A DNA stretch of 55,589 bases from Alectoria sarmentosa. Its lineage: Eukaryota > Ascomycota > Lecanoromycetes > Lecanorales > Parmeliaceae. Shown in pieces: positions 13,401 to 26,546 of the stretch. The notes beneath the pieces were generated by a model that did not search any database, was not told where the DNA came from, and saw only the letters and a list, made by a program, of their open reading frames with translations. The position numbers and the translations under genes are program-made. Each line of letters begins with the position of its first letter. Position 1 is the first letter of the stretch. The stretch is taken from contig WOGZ01000227.1 of assembly GCA_009733775.1 (NCBI GenBank), positions 1 to 55,589 of the forward strand, in the 5' to 3' direction.

Positions 13401-15055
13401 AATATAAATGATTTTATAAATTATAAAAATCGAAAAGACAAAAGATGTAGATTTTATTAATTAATTTATTTTCTTTTATAAATACATTTTATTAAACTTT
13501 TCATTTATCAACTTTTTAATTTTCGAAATCAAAAGATAAATTTTATTTTCGAATTTAATAAACGAGAATTGTTAATTATTAATAATAAATATTTATAATT
13601 ATTCGAATTTCGATAAATTAATGATATTTTTAATATTTTTTAAATTCGAAGATTTTTCTTCATAAACTTTTTCATGATTTTTATATATTTTTATTTTTCG
13701 TAAATCGTGATATTATTAAAAAGTTTAATTTTCAAAACAGAATTTATTTCTACTTTTTTTAAAATTGATTTCGAATTTAATAAATTTATGAATTTAATAA
13801 ATATAAGTTCTTCGTTTTAAAAAGATTTGACAATTAAAAAATGATTTTTCAAATTCACGAAATAAGTTTTTTTAATTTCGTATTTTATTATCAAATTAAT
13901 TTTATAACAACGAAATATAATGAATAAAGAATCATTATTATTTCGTATATTAACAAAATTAAATTCAATGTTTACAAAATAAAAATATATGCTCTTCATT
14001 TTTGATTCGAAAAGAAAGTTATAATTCGATAACGACTTCTTTTTTTTCAAGAAAACGATTATTGTTTTAATTAATTTTAAAAAAAAAAATTATTTTCTTT
14101 TCGCTTAAACGATTTATCGAATATACACATTATCTCGAAACGTAAATTGCATAAATATAAAGACATTTCGATATCTTATAAAAATTATGCTTTTCTTAAA
14201 AAGATTAATGATCATTTTTTTCGAATTAAGAATATTCATCTTTATTAAAAGGTTTATTTTGAAATTATTAATAACGTGTATGTTTTTAATAAATTTAATC
14301 ATAATTGACTTCTTTTCCGTCGTCTTTTTTTTCATAAAAAAAAAATGATTTATTTATTCGTGAAATGTCGATTGAAACTTATTTCTCGCAAAGTAATTGC
14401 AAATTTATGTCTTTTTATAATCAAGAAAGATATGAGTCGTTTCAAAAATAATTTATTATTCATATTTATAAAATATTTTATATTTAAATAATTTAATTCA
14501 AAAAACGTATTTTTAAAGAAATTAAAAAATTCGATCAGATAATGTTAAAAATAAAAAGATATTTCGTTCGAAAAAATAAAAGAGATTATTGATTCAATTA
14601 ACTTTAATTCTTCAATAACAAACGATTCTTTTATCAAAGTCGATTTATATAATGATTTTTTGTCTTTTTATAACTTCTCAATTCTTATTATCTTTTATCG
14701 ATAGAATTTTAATTAAAAATGTGCATGCAAAAGATTATTAAAAGCAAATTTTTTTTGATATTTACGACATATTAATTTCTCGCTCATTTTGTTAATCATA
14801 ACATAATAAAAGATAATAACGAATTCAACATTTACGTCATTTTTAAATTTCGTTCCATTCTCATTTTTCGAAAATTTGTTTTTATAAGCATTATAAAATT
14901 GTTTTTCATTATTTATGTGATAAATAAAAGAATCTGCGAAATAATAAATATTAAAATTTTTATAAAAATTTTTAATATTATAATAAATATCTTTATTAAA
15001 AAATTTATTAAAATAAATTTTTTACGAAACGCGAGTTATAAACATTTCATTAAAT

Positions 15056-15136
15056 TCTTCTAAATTTTCATATTCTAAATTTTCATATTTCGAATTTTCA
15101 TATTTTAAATTCTCATATTTAGCATTTTCGTATTTT
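15056..15136. repeat. 15-bp minisatellite
   Basis: About five units of TAAATTTTCATATTC with small variations (TTCGAATTTTCATATT, TAAATTCTCATATTT, AGCATTTTCGTATTT). The unit is five codons long, but nothing around it is open enough to call coding. Confidence 0.75.
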
Positions 15137-16425
15137 TAATTATTATTATATTATCTCGAAAAGTAAAATAATCGTTCATTTCGATTTTTATAATTCGATC
15201 GATTTAAATATTATAATTAATTTGATTGTGCATTTTCGATCGTAATTATAAACGATTGTTTAAATATTAAAAGATCATTTTTTAAAGCAGATAAATTTGA
15301 TTAAAACGATTTTTAAGTTTGCGCTTAAATCGATAATTATATATAAAATAACATTTAACGATTTTGATTCTGTTGATATAAAGTGTAAACTCGTTAATCA
15401 TAAAAAAAATACGTAAAAAAGTTCGTATAATTTGAATTTAACGGCGTTAATTAAAAAGTATGTGATTTCAATATAAAAGATCGTGAAGAAGGAAAAAACG
15501 GTTTTTTTATATATTTATTTTATCTTTCTCTTGATGCTGATTTTTTCTTTTTAAATCGATTTCGATTATAATCACGTTCACGCTCTTTATTTTTTTTACG
15601 ATCACGAATTTTTTTATAAATATCCTTTTATTAAAACTTCTTTTATTGATAAATACGATATTATAATTTTTTGCGATTATCAAATTCTTTCATAAATTAA
15701 CGTAAAATAATGTGAAAAATAAACGATGATATAAAAGCCTGAAATTCGATATTTAAATAATTTCAAATTTAAATAATTTAAGCATATTCGTTCGTGATAT
15801 TTATTTAAATTGCATATTTGAATACATTTTAAATATAATTAATTGAATTTCATTTATCATCAGCGTTTATTATAATATAAACTTATTTAATAAATTAATT
15901 TAATATCAAAAACATCGAGATTTTGAATCTTTTTTATAGACGAATGAATGTTTTTTTAAATTTTATTTATAATTGCATTATAATATTCTTCTCATCTTAA
16001 AAAAAAGTGTTTAATTATCAAAAAAGTGTCGTTTTATAAAAATAAGTGAAAAGATTTATTCGCACAATATTCTTTTTTTTGATTATAACATAATCTTTTA
16101 TTCGTCGATAAAAGAAATATATTTTTCGATATATGTTCTTTTTATTTATAAAGACAATATTATTAATATCGTAAAATTCTTTCAAATTCGAATGAAAGAA
16201 TTTCAAGTCGAAAACACGAAAATTATTTTTAGAATTTTCTTGATTTTGATTTTTTTAAGTTTGTTTAAAAGGTTTTTAAGGTTTTTATGATTTAAAAGAA
16301 TTTATCGAATCGGGTGTAAATTGAAGGTTACTTAAAATAATCTATATAGTTTACAACATTGTTTATTATATAATAAGATTTATTTCTAAAGAAATAAAAA
16401 ATAAAGATTGTTACGTTTTCGATTT

Positions 16426-16893
16426 TTAAAAAGGTTGAGAAAATAGAGATTCAATCGTGTAATTTTGAATAAAAGTTCGATTGTTATCGAGATTGAAAAA
16501 ATCGATATTAAAGAAATTACGAAACTTATCAAGATTATTATTATTTTCGATCATTTTGTCAAAGATAACTTTTTCAAACGAAAAAAAAGAAAATCTCAAA
16601 TCGTTAAAAAATAAAGAAAATGTAAAGAATAATTTGAATTTTCGAATTACCGACGAGAAGAGTAAAGAGATAAAACGTTTTAATGTAAGTGTAAATTGAC
16701 GTCGTTTTTTTAAATGAACAGGTTTAGATGTAAGATCGTTATTAAATAAATCCTCGAAAATTCCTTCAATAAAGTGAACAGATTTAAATATGAGATCGTT
16801 ATTAAATAAATTCTCAAAAGTTTTTTCGCTTTCTTTTTGAGTGATTATCTTGATAAATAAAATAACAAAAAAAGTATAAAACGTGAATTTCAT
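16426..16893 (-). pseudogene. 155-codon open frame in AT-rich DNA, possible decayed repeat protein
   Basis: This is the longest open frame of the AT-rich compartment. It begins with a hydrophobic segment of about 15 residues (TFYTFFVILFIKII) resembling a signal or membrane segment. It then has two tandem units with the pattern F-x-x-LFNNDL-x-x-K-x-VH, about 26 residues each, followed by a basic stretch and a Phe/Asn-rich tail. The residue bias follows from AT content. No family is recognised. The repeated unit is visible in DNA at about 16718-16822. It may be the relic of a small secreted or repeat protein, or chance; a functional gene is unlikely. Confidence 0.25.
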
Positions 16894-17363
16894 CGACGAT
16901 GAATTTTATAATCGTCGAAGAATAAATGTGTTCTTGTTAAAAATAGCGAGTGCAATTCGTAAATAAGATTTGTTAATCGCTCAATCAGAAGATCAAGAAA
17001 ATGATTCGATTAAATTAAATCGAACTTATACACGTTCGTCTTTAATAATGATTTTGATGTTTTTAAAAATAAACGGTGAACGGAAGTTGTTTCGTATAAT
17101 GTAATTTATAAATTAACGACTTTCCTCGTTTAACAAATCTGCGTAAAAATGATCATTAATAAGGAATTTTTGTAATTGAAAAGTAAAAATGATTGTCTCA
17201 CGATTAACGAGATTAATAAAAAAAATCACTTTAAAAGTTTGATATGTAAAAACAATTTTTGTTAATGTGAAGTAAACTTTTAATGTGTAAAAAAAGTTTT
17301 ATTAATATGAAATAAACTTTTGATAATATTGAATATAACTTTAATGTTGTTATCAATTATCAA

Positions 17364-17565
17364 GGTTTTCGATAAAAATGAGATTTTTATATCACGAAAC
17401 GATCTTTCTTATATGCGAAAACAAAAAAATAAAAGAAAATAAAAAAACAAGTCATGTTATTAAGTGTGTGATGATTTTTGAGAAAAGTTATTTGAAGAAA
17501 GATTCGTTTTATATCAATATCAAACTTTCAAGCTTTCTGTCAAGCTAAGCTTTCTTCAACACTTT
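17364..17565. repeat. Dispersed repeat, copy B
   Basis: Same-orientation partner of 7263-7465. It keeps more C and G near its right end (CTTTCAAGCTTTCTGTCAAG against CTTTTAAGCTTTTTATCAAA), so it is the less decayed copy there, whereas copy A keeps some C residues lost here. Such reciprocal transitions are expected when both copies were mutated independently. Confidence 0.85.
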
Positions 17566-19002
17566 TTTATATTTTTAATTTTGTAACTCATCGAATATCG
17601 TGCTTAAAATTTAATTAAACTCGTTAAAATTAATTTTTTAAACGTTGAAATACTTTTATTTAATCGTAATAAAAACATTATACGATAAAATCGCAACGAG
17701 TGAAATTCGATAATATAATAAATATTTAAACGATATAATATATTCACGAGCACGATTATTTTAAGTAATTAATATAAGATATAAAAAAAGCGAACTGTTA
17801 TCGAGTTTATATCTTTTAATTTTAATATTAAATGCGATTTTTTCGCTTTTTTAAAACGATTTCACATTAAATTTATATTATATAAATTTCGTTTTTTTAT
17901 TATTAAGCGAATCGATATTAATAACGTTTTTTAAAACGATAAATAATAATACGATTTAATTTTCGTTTGCGATTTAATTAATTTTTTATTATTCTTTTAC
18001 GAACGAGATTATTGATTTTTTTGAATATTTATAATCTTTAAAGTTTTTTATTAATGTTTCATTTTTCTCGTTATCGATCGTCGTTTGCGAATTATTTAAT
18101 TAATTATTAAATTAAATTATCATCGATGCTCGTATTTTATTAATAAAATTAAATTGAAAAAAGTGATAAAAATATAAATTATTCGATTATATAAGAATTA
18201 AACTTTTCGTTAATAAGTATTATTTGATCAAATGTCGCTTTTTTTAAATTTATAAATCGTTTTTTATTTATTAATAATTTCGATAATAATATGTTATATA
18301 AAAATTTAAATAATTAATTCGATAACGACGAATTAAATTATAAAATATTTAAAAGAGATTTAATTATCGAAAAAGAACATTATCGCTTAAATTTAAAAAA
18401 TTTCGATTTATTAAATTTTAATAATAACGTAATTATTATACGAGATTTTATAACGAATTTTAAATTAAATATTTTAATAATAAATATAATAAATACGTTT
18501 ATTTTTATTATAATTTTTTTTTTCAATTTAATCGAACGAGAATCGCTTATTATTAATAATTATAAAAATGTTTATACGCTTTTTCTTTATAAAAGCTTTT
18601 TTAAAATTAAATTTCTTATTTAATAATATAGCGACAACGATATAATTTATAAATGTGATAAATGAAAAAGTTTTTTTTATATATTTATATTATATCGCTT
18701 AATTTATATTATATCGTTTATTAAACAACTTTAATTTTAATTCGATTAAGAAAATGAAATAATTGTTACGACGATTATTTTATTTTTTACGTGATTTTAA
18801 CGATAATATAATTAAAAATGAATGAAATCGATTATTAATCGAGCGTAAATAATAACGATAATGATAATAATAACAATAATAAATAAATCGAAATTTAAAA
18901 AGATTACATTTATTTTAAATGATCAATGAATTATACACGATTTCAAATTTATACGATTTTATTATTATATCACGATTCTATCTTCTGCGTGCATTTAAGT
19001 TA

Positions 19003-19140
19003 AAAGACGCGAAGTTTTTAATAGTAATCTTATATAACATAACGTCTTAATTTGATAAAATACATAACTGCAAAAAACTTTATAAAAAATTTATACCTTT
19101 TATTATTTATATTATATTGATGATTTTCATTATAATTAAA
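19003..19140 (+). repeat. Heavily mutated copy of the boundary repeat at 26077
   Basis: The segment GACGCGAAGTTTTTAATAGT through TGATGATTTTCATTATAATT aligns over about 140 bp with 26077-26216. At most differing sites this copy has T where the other has C, or A where the other has G. GGTGGGATACATAG at the boundary corresponds to GATAAAATACATAA here, and CCCATCATAATT to TTCATTATAATT. It is the decayed partner. Confidence 0.8.
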
Positions 19141-22100
19141 AGTTTTATTTAAATAACATAATAATCTTATAAGCAAATCGTTTATACATTCATTTAAAGT
19201 TTATATTCGTTTAAAATCTTTAACAAATATATTACTTATTCATTTATTTAAACTCATTCGTTTTCGATCTTCGACTAAAAAGTTTTATTATCATTATCTA
19301 TCATTATTTATTATTTATAAACAAATTAATTTAATTTATTAACATCGTAATAATCTCTTTATAAAACTAAGCGTGCTTTACGATCTTAATTTTAATCTTA
19401 AATTTAGTTTATCGTTATCAATTGCATTCTCGCTTTTATATTAATTTAAAAGTCACTTTTTAAAAATTTCTGTAAAAGTTTTTAATTAAGCATTAAAAGT
19501 CTTTAATAAATAACATTTTAATTATAATAATAATAATAGCTTTTCATTTATTACTCTTACGTCACTTTTATTTACAATATCGAATTTTATTTTCACACTT
19601 TATAATAAATTCACAAAAAAGATCTTAATAATTCGTTAATTAAAAGCTTTTAAAATCGATTTAAATTTATATCGTAATGTTATAAAAGCAATCTCATCAC
19701 AAATTTATATATAATTCCTTGATTCTTTACTCTTAAACGATATCGTTTAATAAATTAAAACGAATGCAAATGTTATTCGTTTATTAAGCGTTAATATATA
19801 TATTAAAAAAACGATAATAACATTCGTCTCATTATTAAAATAAAAGTTTTTGAAAAAAATCATCGAAATTATCTTTATTATCACATTTAAAATAAAATTA
19901 ACGAAATTATATTAAGAATTTAAAAAAAACTTCATTTTTTATTATAATAAAATCTTTAACATAATGTATAAATACGAAATTAAGAATTATATTTTTATTA
20001 TCGAGATTTTTATCTTTGCTGAAAGTTTCTTACTTGATATTTTTTTCGTGATTAAATTTGAAGAATTTTGAATTCTTCGATTAAACGTAAATGTGCTAAA
20101 TATATAAATTTATTAAATCGTTTTTTAAAAAAGCTTTATGATATTATTGAATTTATTTATCGAATTAATATTAAAATTTAAAAACTTTATAAAAATGAAA
20201 TTAAAAACAATAAATTTCAATTTTATAAAAAGATAATAAAACGAAACATATTTAAAACGAAAATCGATATTTTATTTATTTTTTATTATATAAAAATTCG
20301 TGATTATAAACAATTATAAAATTATATCGATTATTATATTTATTAATTAATATCTTTATATTAATTTAAAACTTTATATAAGCATCATCTTTATTATTAT
20401 AAAAAATTTTAATATTTAACTCAAATCGTGCAAATCAAGAATTTCTTTTTATGCGTAATTAATCGTTTTCGTAAAATCGCTTACGCTTTTATTATTAAGC
20501 CTTATCAAAAAACTTATTTAATTAAAAGATTTCGAATAATTCATTTATTAATAATATGAAATCTTTTAACATTAAAATTAATAATTATTTATGCATTAAA
20601 TGTGATCATTTAAATTATATTTTTAAAAATTATATAAATGAAATGTTATCTTTTTGAAAATAAGTTTATTTTAAAAATATTGTATTTAATAACATACACT
20701 TTTAAGTCAATTATATAATTATAATAAATTTCAACAATTACGATAATATTACTTCGCTTTATGAAAACAACTCGAATTTTTCTTTAACATATACATTATT
20801 TTCAATTTCATCAACATCTTTAAACGTTAATTCAATTCACTTTAAAATAATAAGATTAATTATTATTAATATCATTGAATTCAAAACTATTAAAGTAAAC
20901 TTCGAAAAAGAATTTAATTCGAACAAGAGAACTTATATAAAAAATGTTAATGAACCTGGTTTTTTCTTACGAAAGCAAAATAAGTAATTAAAATCACGAT
21001 TTATTTCATTTATGCATATTATTTCATAACAGTTTTTACAATCATAACAAAATTAAACATTATTTACTTTATTTATATAAGCTGCTTCACAATAATCTCT
21101 TATTATTATAAATTAAAAATCTCATTTTAAAACTCAATCGTATTAATTTCAGACATTTTTATAATAATCTTTCGCAATCTTTTAACAAAACGAGAAAAAT
21201 CATTTCAAATCAAAAAATAAAAAGCGTATTAATAAAAAAACCGAATCTCAACCCCTTATAAATCTGTTCAATAAAAATTTTAATATTTTTAATTCAATTA
21301 TTTCAATACGTTAAATTTTGAAAAATAATAAAATAAATTTAATTTAAATAAATTTAATAATATAATCACTCGCAATATATAAAAAACTTAAACGTTTATA
21401 TACAAAAATTGCTAAAAAGCGTTTATTAAAGACTTTCGAATCTCAAATAATTTAATAATAACAATCACAATTTACTTTTCAATTAATGTAGCAAATATTA
21501 TAATTAATGTTTATATATATAATATTTAATTTATAACAACTTCAGCAATTTATAATAAATGACGATATATAAAAATTTTAAATTAATATAAATTAAGATC
21601 TTTTGCAACAATCTTCTTTATAACTTTTCTCGCAATTTTTCTCATTTTAATTAACGAAAACAATCTTTAACATTATCTTAACACAAATCGAGAAACATAC
21701 ACATTTATTATCTATTATAATAACATTTAAAAAAGTCTTTCGCATTAAAATCATCGCTTATAAATTTAATAATATTATTATTATATTTAAAAAAAAGAAT
21801 ATTTAAACAAATTAAGAATTTGATATAAATGTTATATTTATCGATTTTGCTCGACATTTAAATTTATCTCTTCGTTTTTTGAAGAAAATTAACTTTAAAA
21901 AATTATTTATACGCATTGTTAATTATCGCGAAATCGTGTTACATTATTAAATTTAATTATATTTAATAATTAAAGACATTATATAAAACATTCGCTGTTT
22001 TATAACATTTAAATTGTTTAACATTATTATTATAAATGAAATCGAATACCTAAATTTGATTCTCGACATATCATAATTATATTTAATAAATATATTTATC

Positions 22101-25100
22101 TTCATTCGCTTATTTATCATATTTATAAAAGATAAAACTATTAACGAAAACGTTCGATAAATTATCGATTCGAAATTTATATTTTGCAAAAACTATAATT
22201 TTTTTATATACTCGAAGTCTATTATAATAAAGATTAAAATTATTAAATTCGATAATAAATCTTTTTTCTCTAAATCTTCGTTTAATGAAAATAATGATAT
22301 TAAAAATATTGAAAATTCACTTTTTCGTTAAATTCTTAGCATAACGCGAAATTAATTAAATTTATATTATTATATAAAATTACGATCTCACAATCTATAT
22401 TATTTCAATAAATCGTTCTATAAAAGACTTTCACAAAAACATTTAAAATCTTTCGCAATTACTTTTTAATTAATTAATTAAACGCAACAATCATAATTAA
22501 ATCGAAATAATTTATTAACTTTTTTAATGTATTCGATTCATCTCATTATTCACGTGTTTTTTAAATTAATATAAAAAATCATATTATAAAACTTATTTAT
22601 TTTAACAAACTCATTTTAAAATTATTTATATTTTTAAATGTTGACTTTATTATTTTTAAAACTTGAATTAACAAAATTAATTTTACGCTTAATTCGCTTA
22701 TTTTTATATAATTAACACGTTATTAAGTGTTTACATTATTATATTATTATTATTATCTTAATAATACGAATTTAATAAACTTATTATACATTAATTTAAT
22801 CACATATCGCGTACACATCACATTTAATATCAAATTTACTTCAAACATATATTAAAAGCAATAATTTATTCACACAAAATGATGATTATATAAGATTATT
22901 TAAAAAGGCTTTAACAAAGACATTTACGAATTAATAAAGATTATTAATAAAAGACTTTCGCAATAAAATGCTCGTGTTATGATAATAAATAAAATCGATA
23001 ATCTTACGTCATAAAATAAATTATATATTATATTTAATTATTTAAAAATTAAAGAGAATTTATTTAATATATATATAAAATTAAATTCAAAAATTCACGA
23101 TAATTTTTTAAATTCCCGTTATAAGCTTTTATTCGCAACGAATCTTAAATATATATATCACATTATAAAATTATATCTTAAAAATCGTTATTACTTTATT
23201 TTTATTATATTAAATATTAAATAATTATAACTTACTCGAATGCAATAAGATTTAAAATTTATTAACTTTACGATAATTAAATTAAAAAAATATTAAGTAT
23301 TCGAAATTTTATTATTCTCGCATAATAAATCGTTCTTTTTATACTTTATTAACCACGAACATTTATCAATATTAACGTTTTATACGAATGATTTATTTAA
23401 CGATTTCTTTAACTTTTAAAAATATTACAATTTTCTATAACAACACTTTTTACCTAAAATTAAATAAATCAAACTTCGATTATTATTTAAAAAATTATAA
23501 TTATTTATCGAAAACATTAAGACCTTTAATGTCACGCATTATATAAATAATTTAATTATTATATTTAAAAACAAAATCAAGAAGATTATTACATAATTAT
23601 TATTTTTAAATCAATTTATAATGCGTGACTTTTTAAAAATAATTAAAATCACATAACGCTAAATAAAAAACTTTTCAAAAATCTCTCGATCGTTAATTAA
23701 GTTTACGAATAAAATAAAATAAAAATAAACGCTATTAAAGTAATTAATATTCGAAATTTTTAAAATCAAATATATTACGCGTATCAATATGCATAAAATC
23801 GATTATAATTTAATTATTCATTTTTACGTTAATACATCAAACTTCATTAAAGATTTAATTATTATTTAATTTCAATTAATACGAATTATAAAAGTTTTTG
23901 ATAACGACTTAATTAAGATGTTAATTATTTACAACTCTTTCATTTTCACGTTTACTTATCGAAAATATCTTATTTATAAAAAAGAATTATATATCATTAT
24001 AAAGTTTATTAAAAAATATAATTATTTTTATAAACATTCGTATCGCTTTATTATAATGTATATTAATTATAAATCTCTTATTTACTTTTTAATATCAAAT
24101 TTTTATAAGAGAATTTACGAACATTAAGTTAATCAATTAAAATGTCTTAATATCAAAATCAAATATATTTTAAATTATCGCAACAAGATAATTAATGTTT
24201 TATCAAAAATCTTATTTATCGAAATAAATTACTTTTAAATTACATCGATTGCGAAAATTTATAACAAACTAATTATAAAAAATTCAAAATAAATATAAAA
24301 GAATAACAAAAATGAATATGAGATCTTTTTTAGCTTTCTTGCTAATTTTAAAAAAGACGAAATTATTAACAACGATATTATTTATAACATTTTTATTTTT
24401 ATCTCGATCGTTATTAAAACAAAATTTTTATAAATAAAAATCTATTATAAGTTTTAATGATTCGATGAAATATATCAAGTTCTTTTAAATCGATATAAAG
24501 ATTGTCTCTTTATTACACTCTTACGCAAAACATTTAATTATCTTATTTATAACGTCTTATAAATTTATCAAAATAATATTAACATTTATCTCTTTTATGT
24601 GTTAAAACTTAAGATGTTTAAAGTGCTTAAAAACGTGTATAATTTCAATAATCATTAAATGAAAACAAGAATTATAATTAAACTTCGAAACTTTTATTAT
24701 TAATTTAATTAATTTCAAAACGTGAAAAAATACATTTAAGGTTATTTTATGTGTGTATAATATAAACTTATTACACGATCGCAATTATTATATTTTATTA
24801 TTATTATCTATTTATTTTAATTTATAAAAATGAATTTTATAAATTCTTTATTTATTACTTCAATAGATAACAAATATATTTTCAATCTCGATTATTATAT
24901 ATCTCAATTCAAAATGTTTTTTATTTATAAAAATAATAATATTAAAAACGCTATTTTATATTTAACATTATTTTTCATAATATATTAAAAGTTTTATATA
25001 TTTTATATCGATCTCGATTATCACTTTAAAAAAAAATTTGTGATTTTTTGCAAAAAGAAAATATAACAATTAATTACAATTCGTTCGCTTTTCACAAATT

Positions 25101-26076
25101 CACAAACATAATTAAAATTATAAATAGGATTTTAAAAAACGTCGTTCGTAAGTTTGATAAAAAATAAAATAAAGATTTAATAAATGCAGATAATGTTATT
25201 AATTCGAGAATTATTAACCATATTAAAGCTTTATTTAAAAGCATAATTTTTAAATTTTTATTTAATATATTCGCTATTATCGCAACATTATAAATCTTAT
25301 TAAGATATAATATTTAAATATAAATTATTCAACTTCAAGATTTTATTTTATATAAATATAAGATTTAAATTTATTTAAAATATAAAATTAAAATTTATAA
25401 TGCTATTAACGCTATATTATTACGTTAAAAAAATAATTATTTATTATAATAAAAAGATCAAGTAAATGATTTATTATATCGATAATTTAATTATACTTTA
25501 TTAAAAAAGTGTTAATAAATTACAATTACGCTGAAAAAATTCTTTCAAAATATCAAATTATAAAAAATTATATATAAAAAGCTTTATATTATAACAATTA
25601 AACGATAAACGCATTAAAAAAACATTTTATAATAATTATTTTAAGTTATTTATATCTCATATAAATTATCTCGTAAATTTTACATTTTCTTTATTATTTT
25701 AATAACAAATCATACGAAAACCTCGACGTAAAAGACTTTTTTAATATTTATAACTTCGTTGAAAACTTCTTTAATAAATCGTATTACGTTTTTTTTCGTT
25801 TATAAAATTTATTATATTATTTAATTCGATATATTATAAATCGAGAATTCGAGATTTATATTAATTTAAAAAAGATTGTTGCGAGAAACTTTCGCAGATA
25901 ATTTATATTACGAAATTATTTGATTATAAAGCACATTTTAATAACATTTATTTCATAAATACGATTACGATTAATATTTACAAAATAGGTTTTACTTCGA
26001 TTTATATAAGGTTTTTGTTTCTTTTGTTATAATCGCTGAAATTCCGATCTTATTATTGTAAAAAAAATTGAAAAGC

Positions 26077-26216
26077 GCGAAGTCTTTAGTAATAATCTTA
26101 TGTAACATAACGTTTTAACTTGGTGGGATACATAGCTGCAAAAGGCTTTATAGAAAATCTACATCTCTTGCTACCCACACCATATTGGTGGTTCCCATCA
26201 TAATTATTTGACGGTG
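26077..26216 (+). repeat. Little-mutated repeat copy at the left compartment boundary
   Basis: This copy runs from AAGCGCGAAGTCTTTAGTAA to CCCATCATAATTATTTGACG. It lies exactly where composition switches from AT-rich to normal and retains bases lost in the 19003-19140 copy. It probably represents the end of a transposable element inserted at the margin of the gene island. No open frame is long enough to name the element. Confidence 0.7.
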
Positions 26217-26546
26217 ATTCAAACAAAAAATTGCGGGGGCGGCTGCAAGTTTTGCGCTCCCGCCAAGGGTTTCGCAAACAGGAGTAGAAGACGCGCGATG
26301 ACGTTGCTTGTTTTAGATCTCTCCAAGTCGTAAATAATAGCTTCCAACCTCTTTTCCGTCACGTACGTCTTCCTGGTACAGTACATTTATCCACCTCCAA
26401 CCCTCCTTTTTGTACATCTTCCCCCTCCTGCACATACTCCTCCGTACAACACCCTCTGTTCACAAGCAACAGCAACTCACTTCGCACATCGCCCTCATCC
26501 TGTCGCTCAAACTCAAAAGACACTATCATCACATTAGGCGGCAATT
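26217..26546 (+). promoter_or_regulatory. Boundary region and leader of the LEA-like gene
   Basis: The composition becomes normal here. A GC-rich block (GCGGGGGCGGC near 26235 and TTTTGCGCTCCCGCC near 26255) is followed by a pyrimidine-rich leader with CCACCTCCAACCCTCC and CCCCCTCCTGCACATACTCC, typical of filamentous-fungal promoters just upstream of the start. No other gene is seen. Confidence 0.5.

Larger units (their letters stand above)
1..26075. other. AT-rich, RIP-decayed gene-free block
   Basis: This 26-kb stretch is overwhelmingly A and T, with short homopolymer runs and stop codons in all frames. The longest open frame is 155 codons and none resembles a known protein. The remaining C and G bases sit mostly in CG dinucleotides, while CA/TG, CT/AG and CC/GG are scarce. 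That is the expected footprint of cytosine-to-thymine decay on both strands, as produced by repeat-induced point mutation in Pezizomycotina. Repeat relics inside it are listed separately. Outside those I see no gene, RNA gene or intact mobile element. It probably represents old transposon sequence, but no transposase or reverse transcriptase motif survives. Confidence 0.9.

Noticed and set aside
8985..15136. CRISPR array interpretation of the short tandem repeats
   Set aside because: Units are contiguous without spacers, imperfect, and in a eukaryotic nuclear context.
1..26075. Mitochondrial DNA because of the extreme AT content
   Set aside because: No mitochondrial genes, tRNAs or rRNAs, and the CG-retaining decay pattern and direct continuity with nuclear genes argue against it.
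26077..26216. tRNA or small RNA gene at the compartment boundary
   Set aside because: No cloverleaf or A/B-box pattern was found; the second, mutated copy at 19003 shows it is a dispersed repeat.
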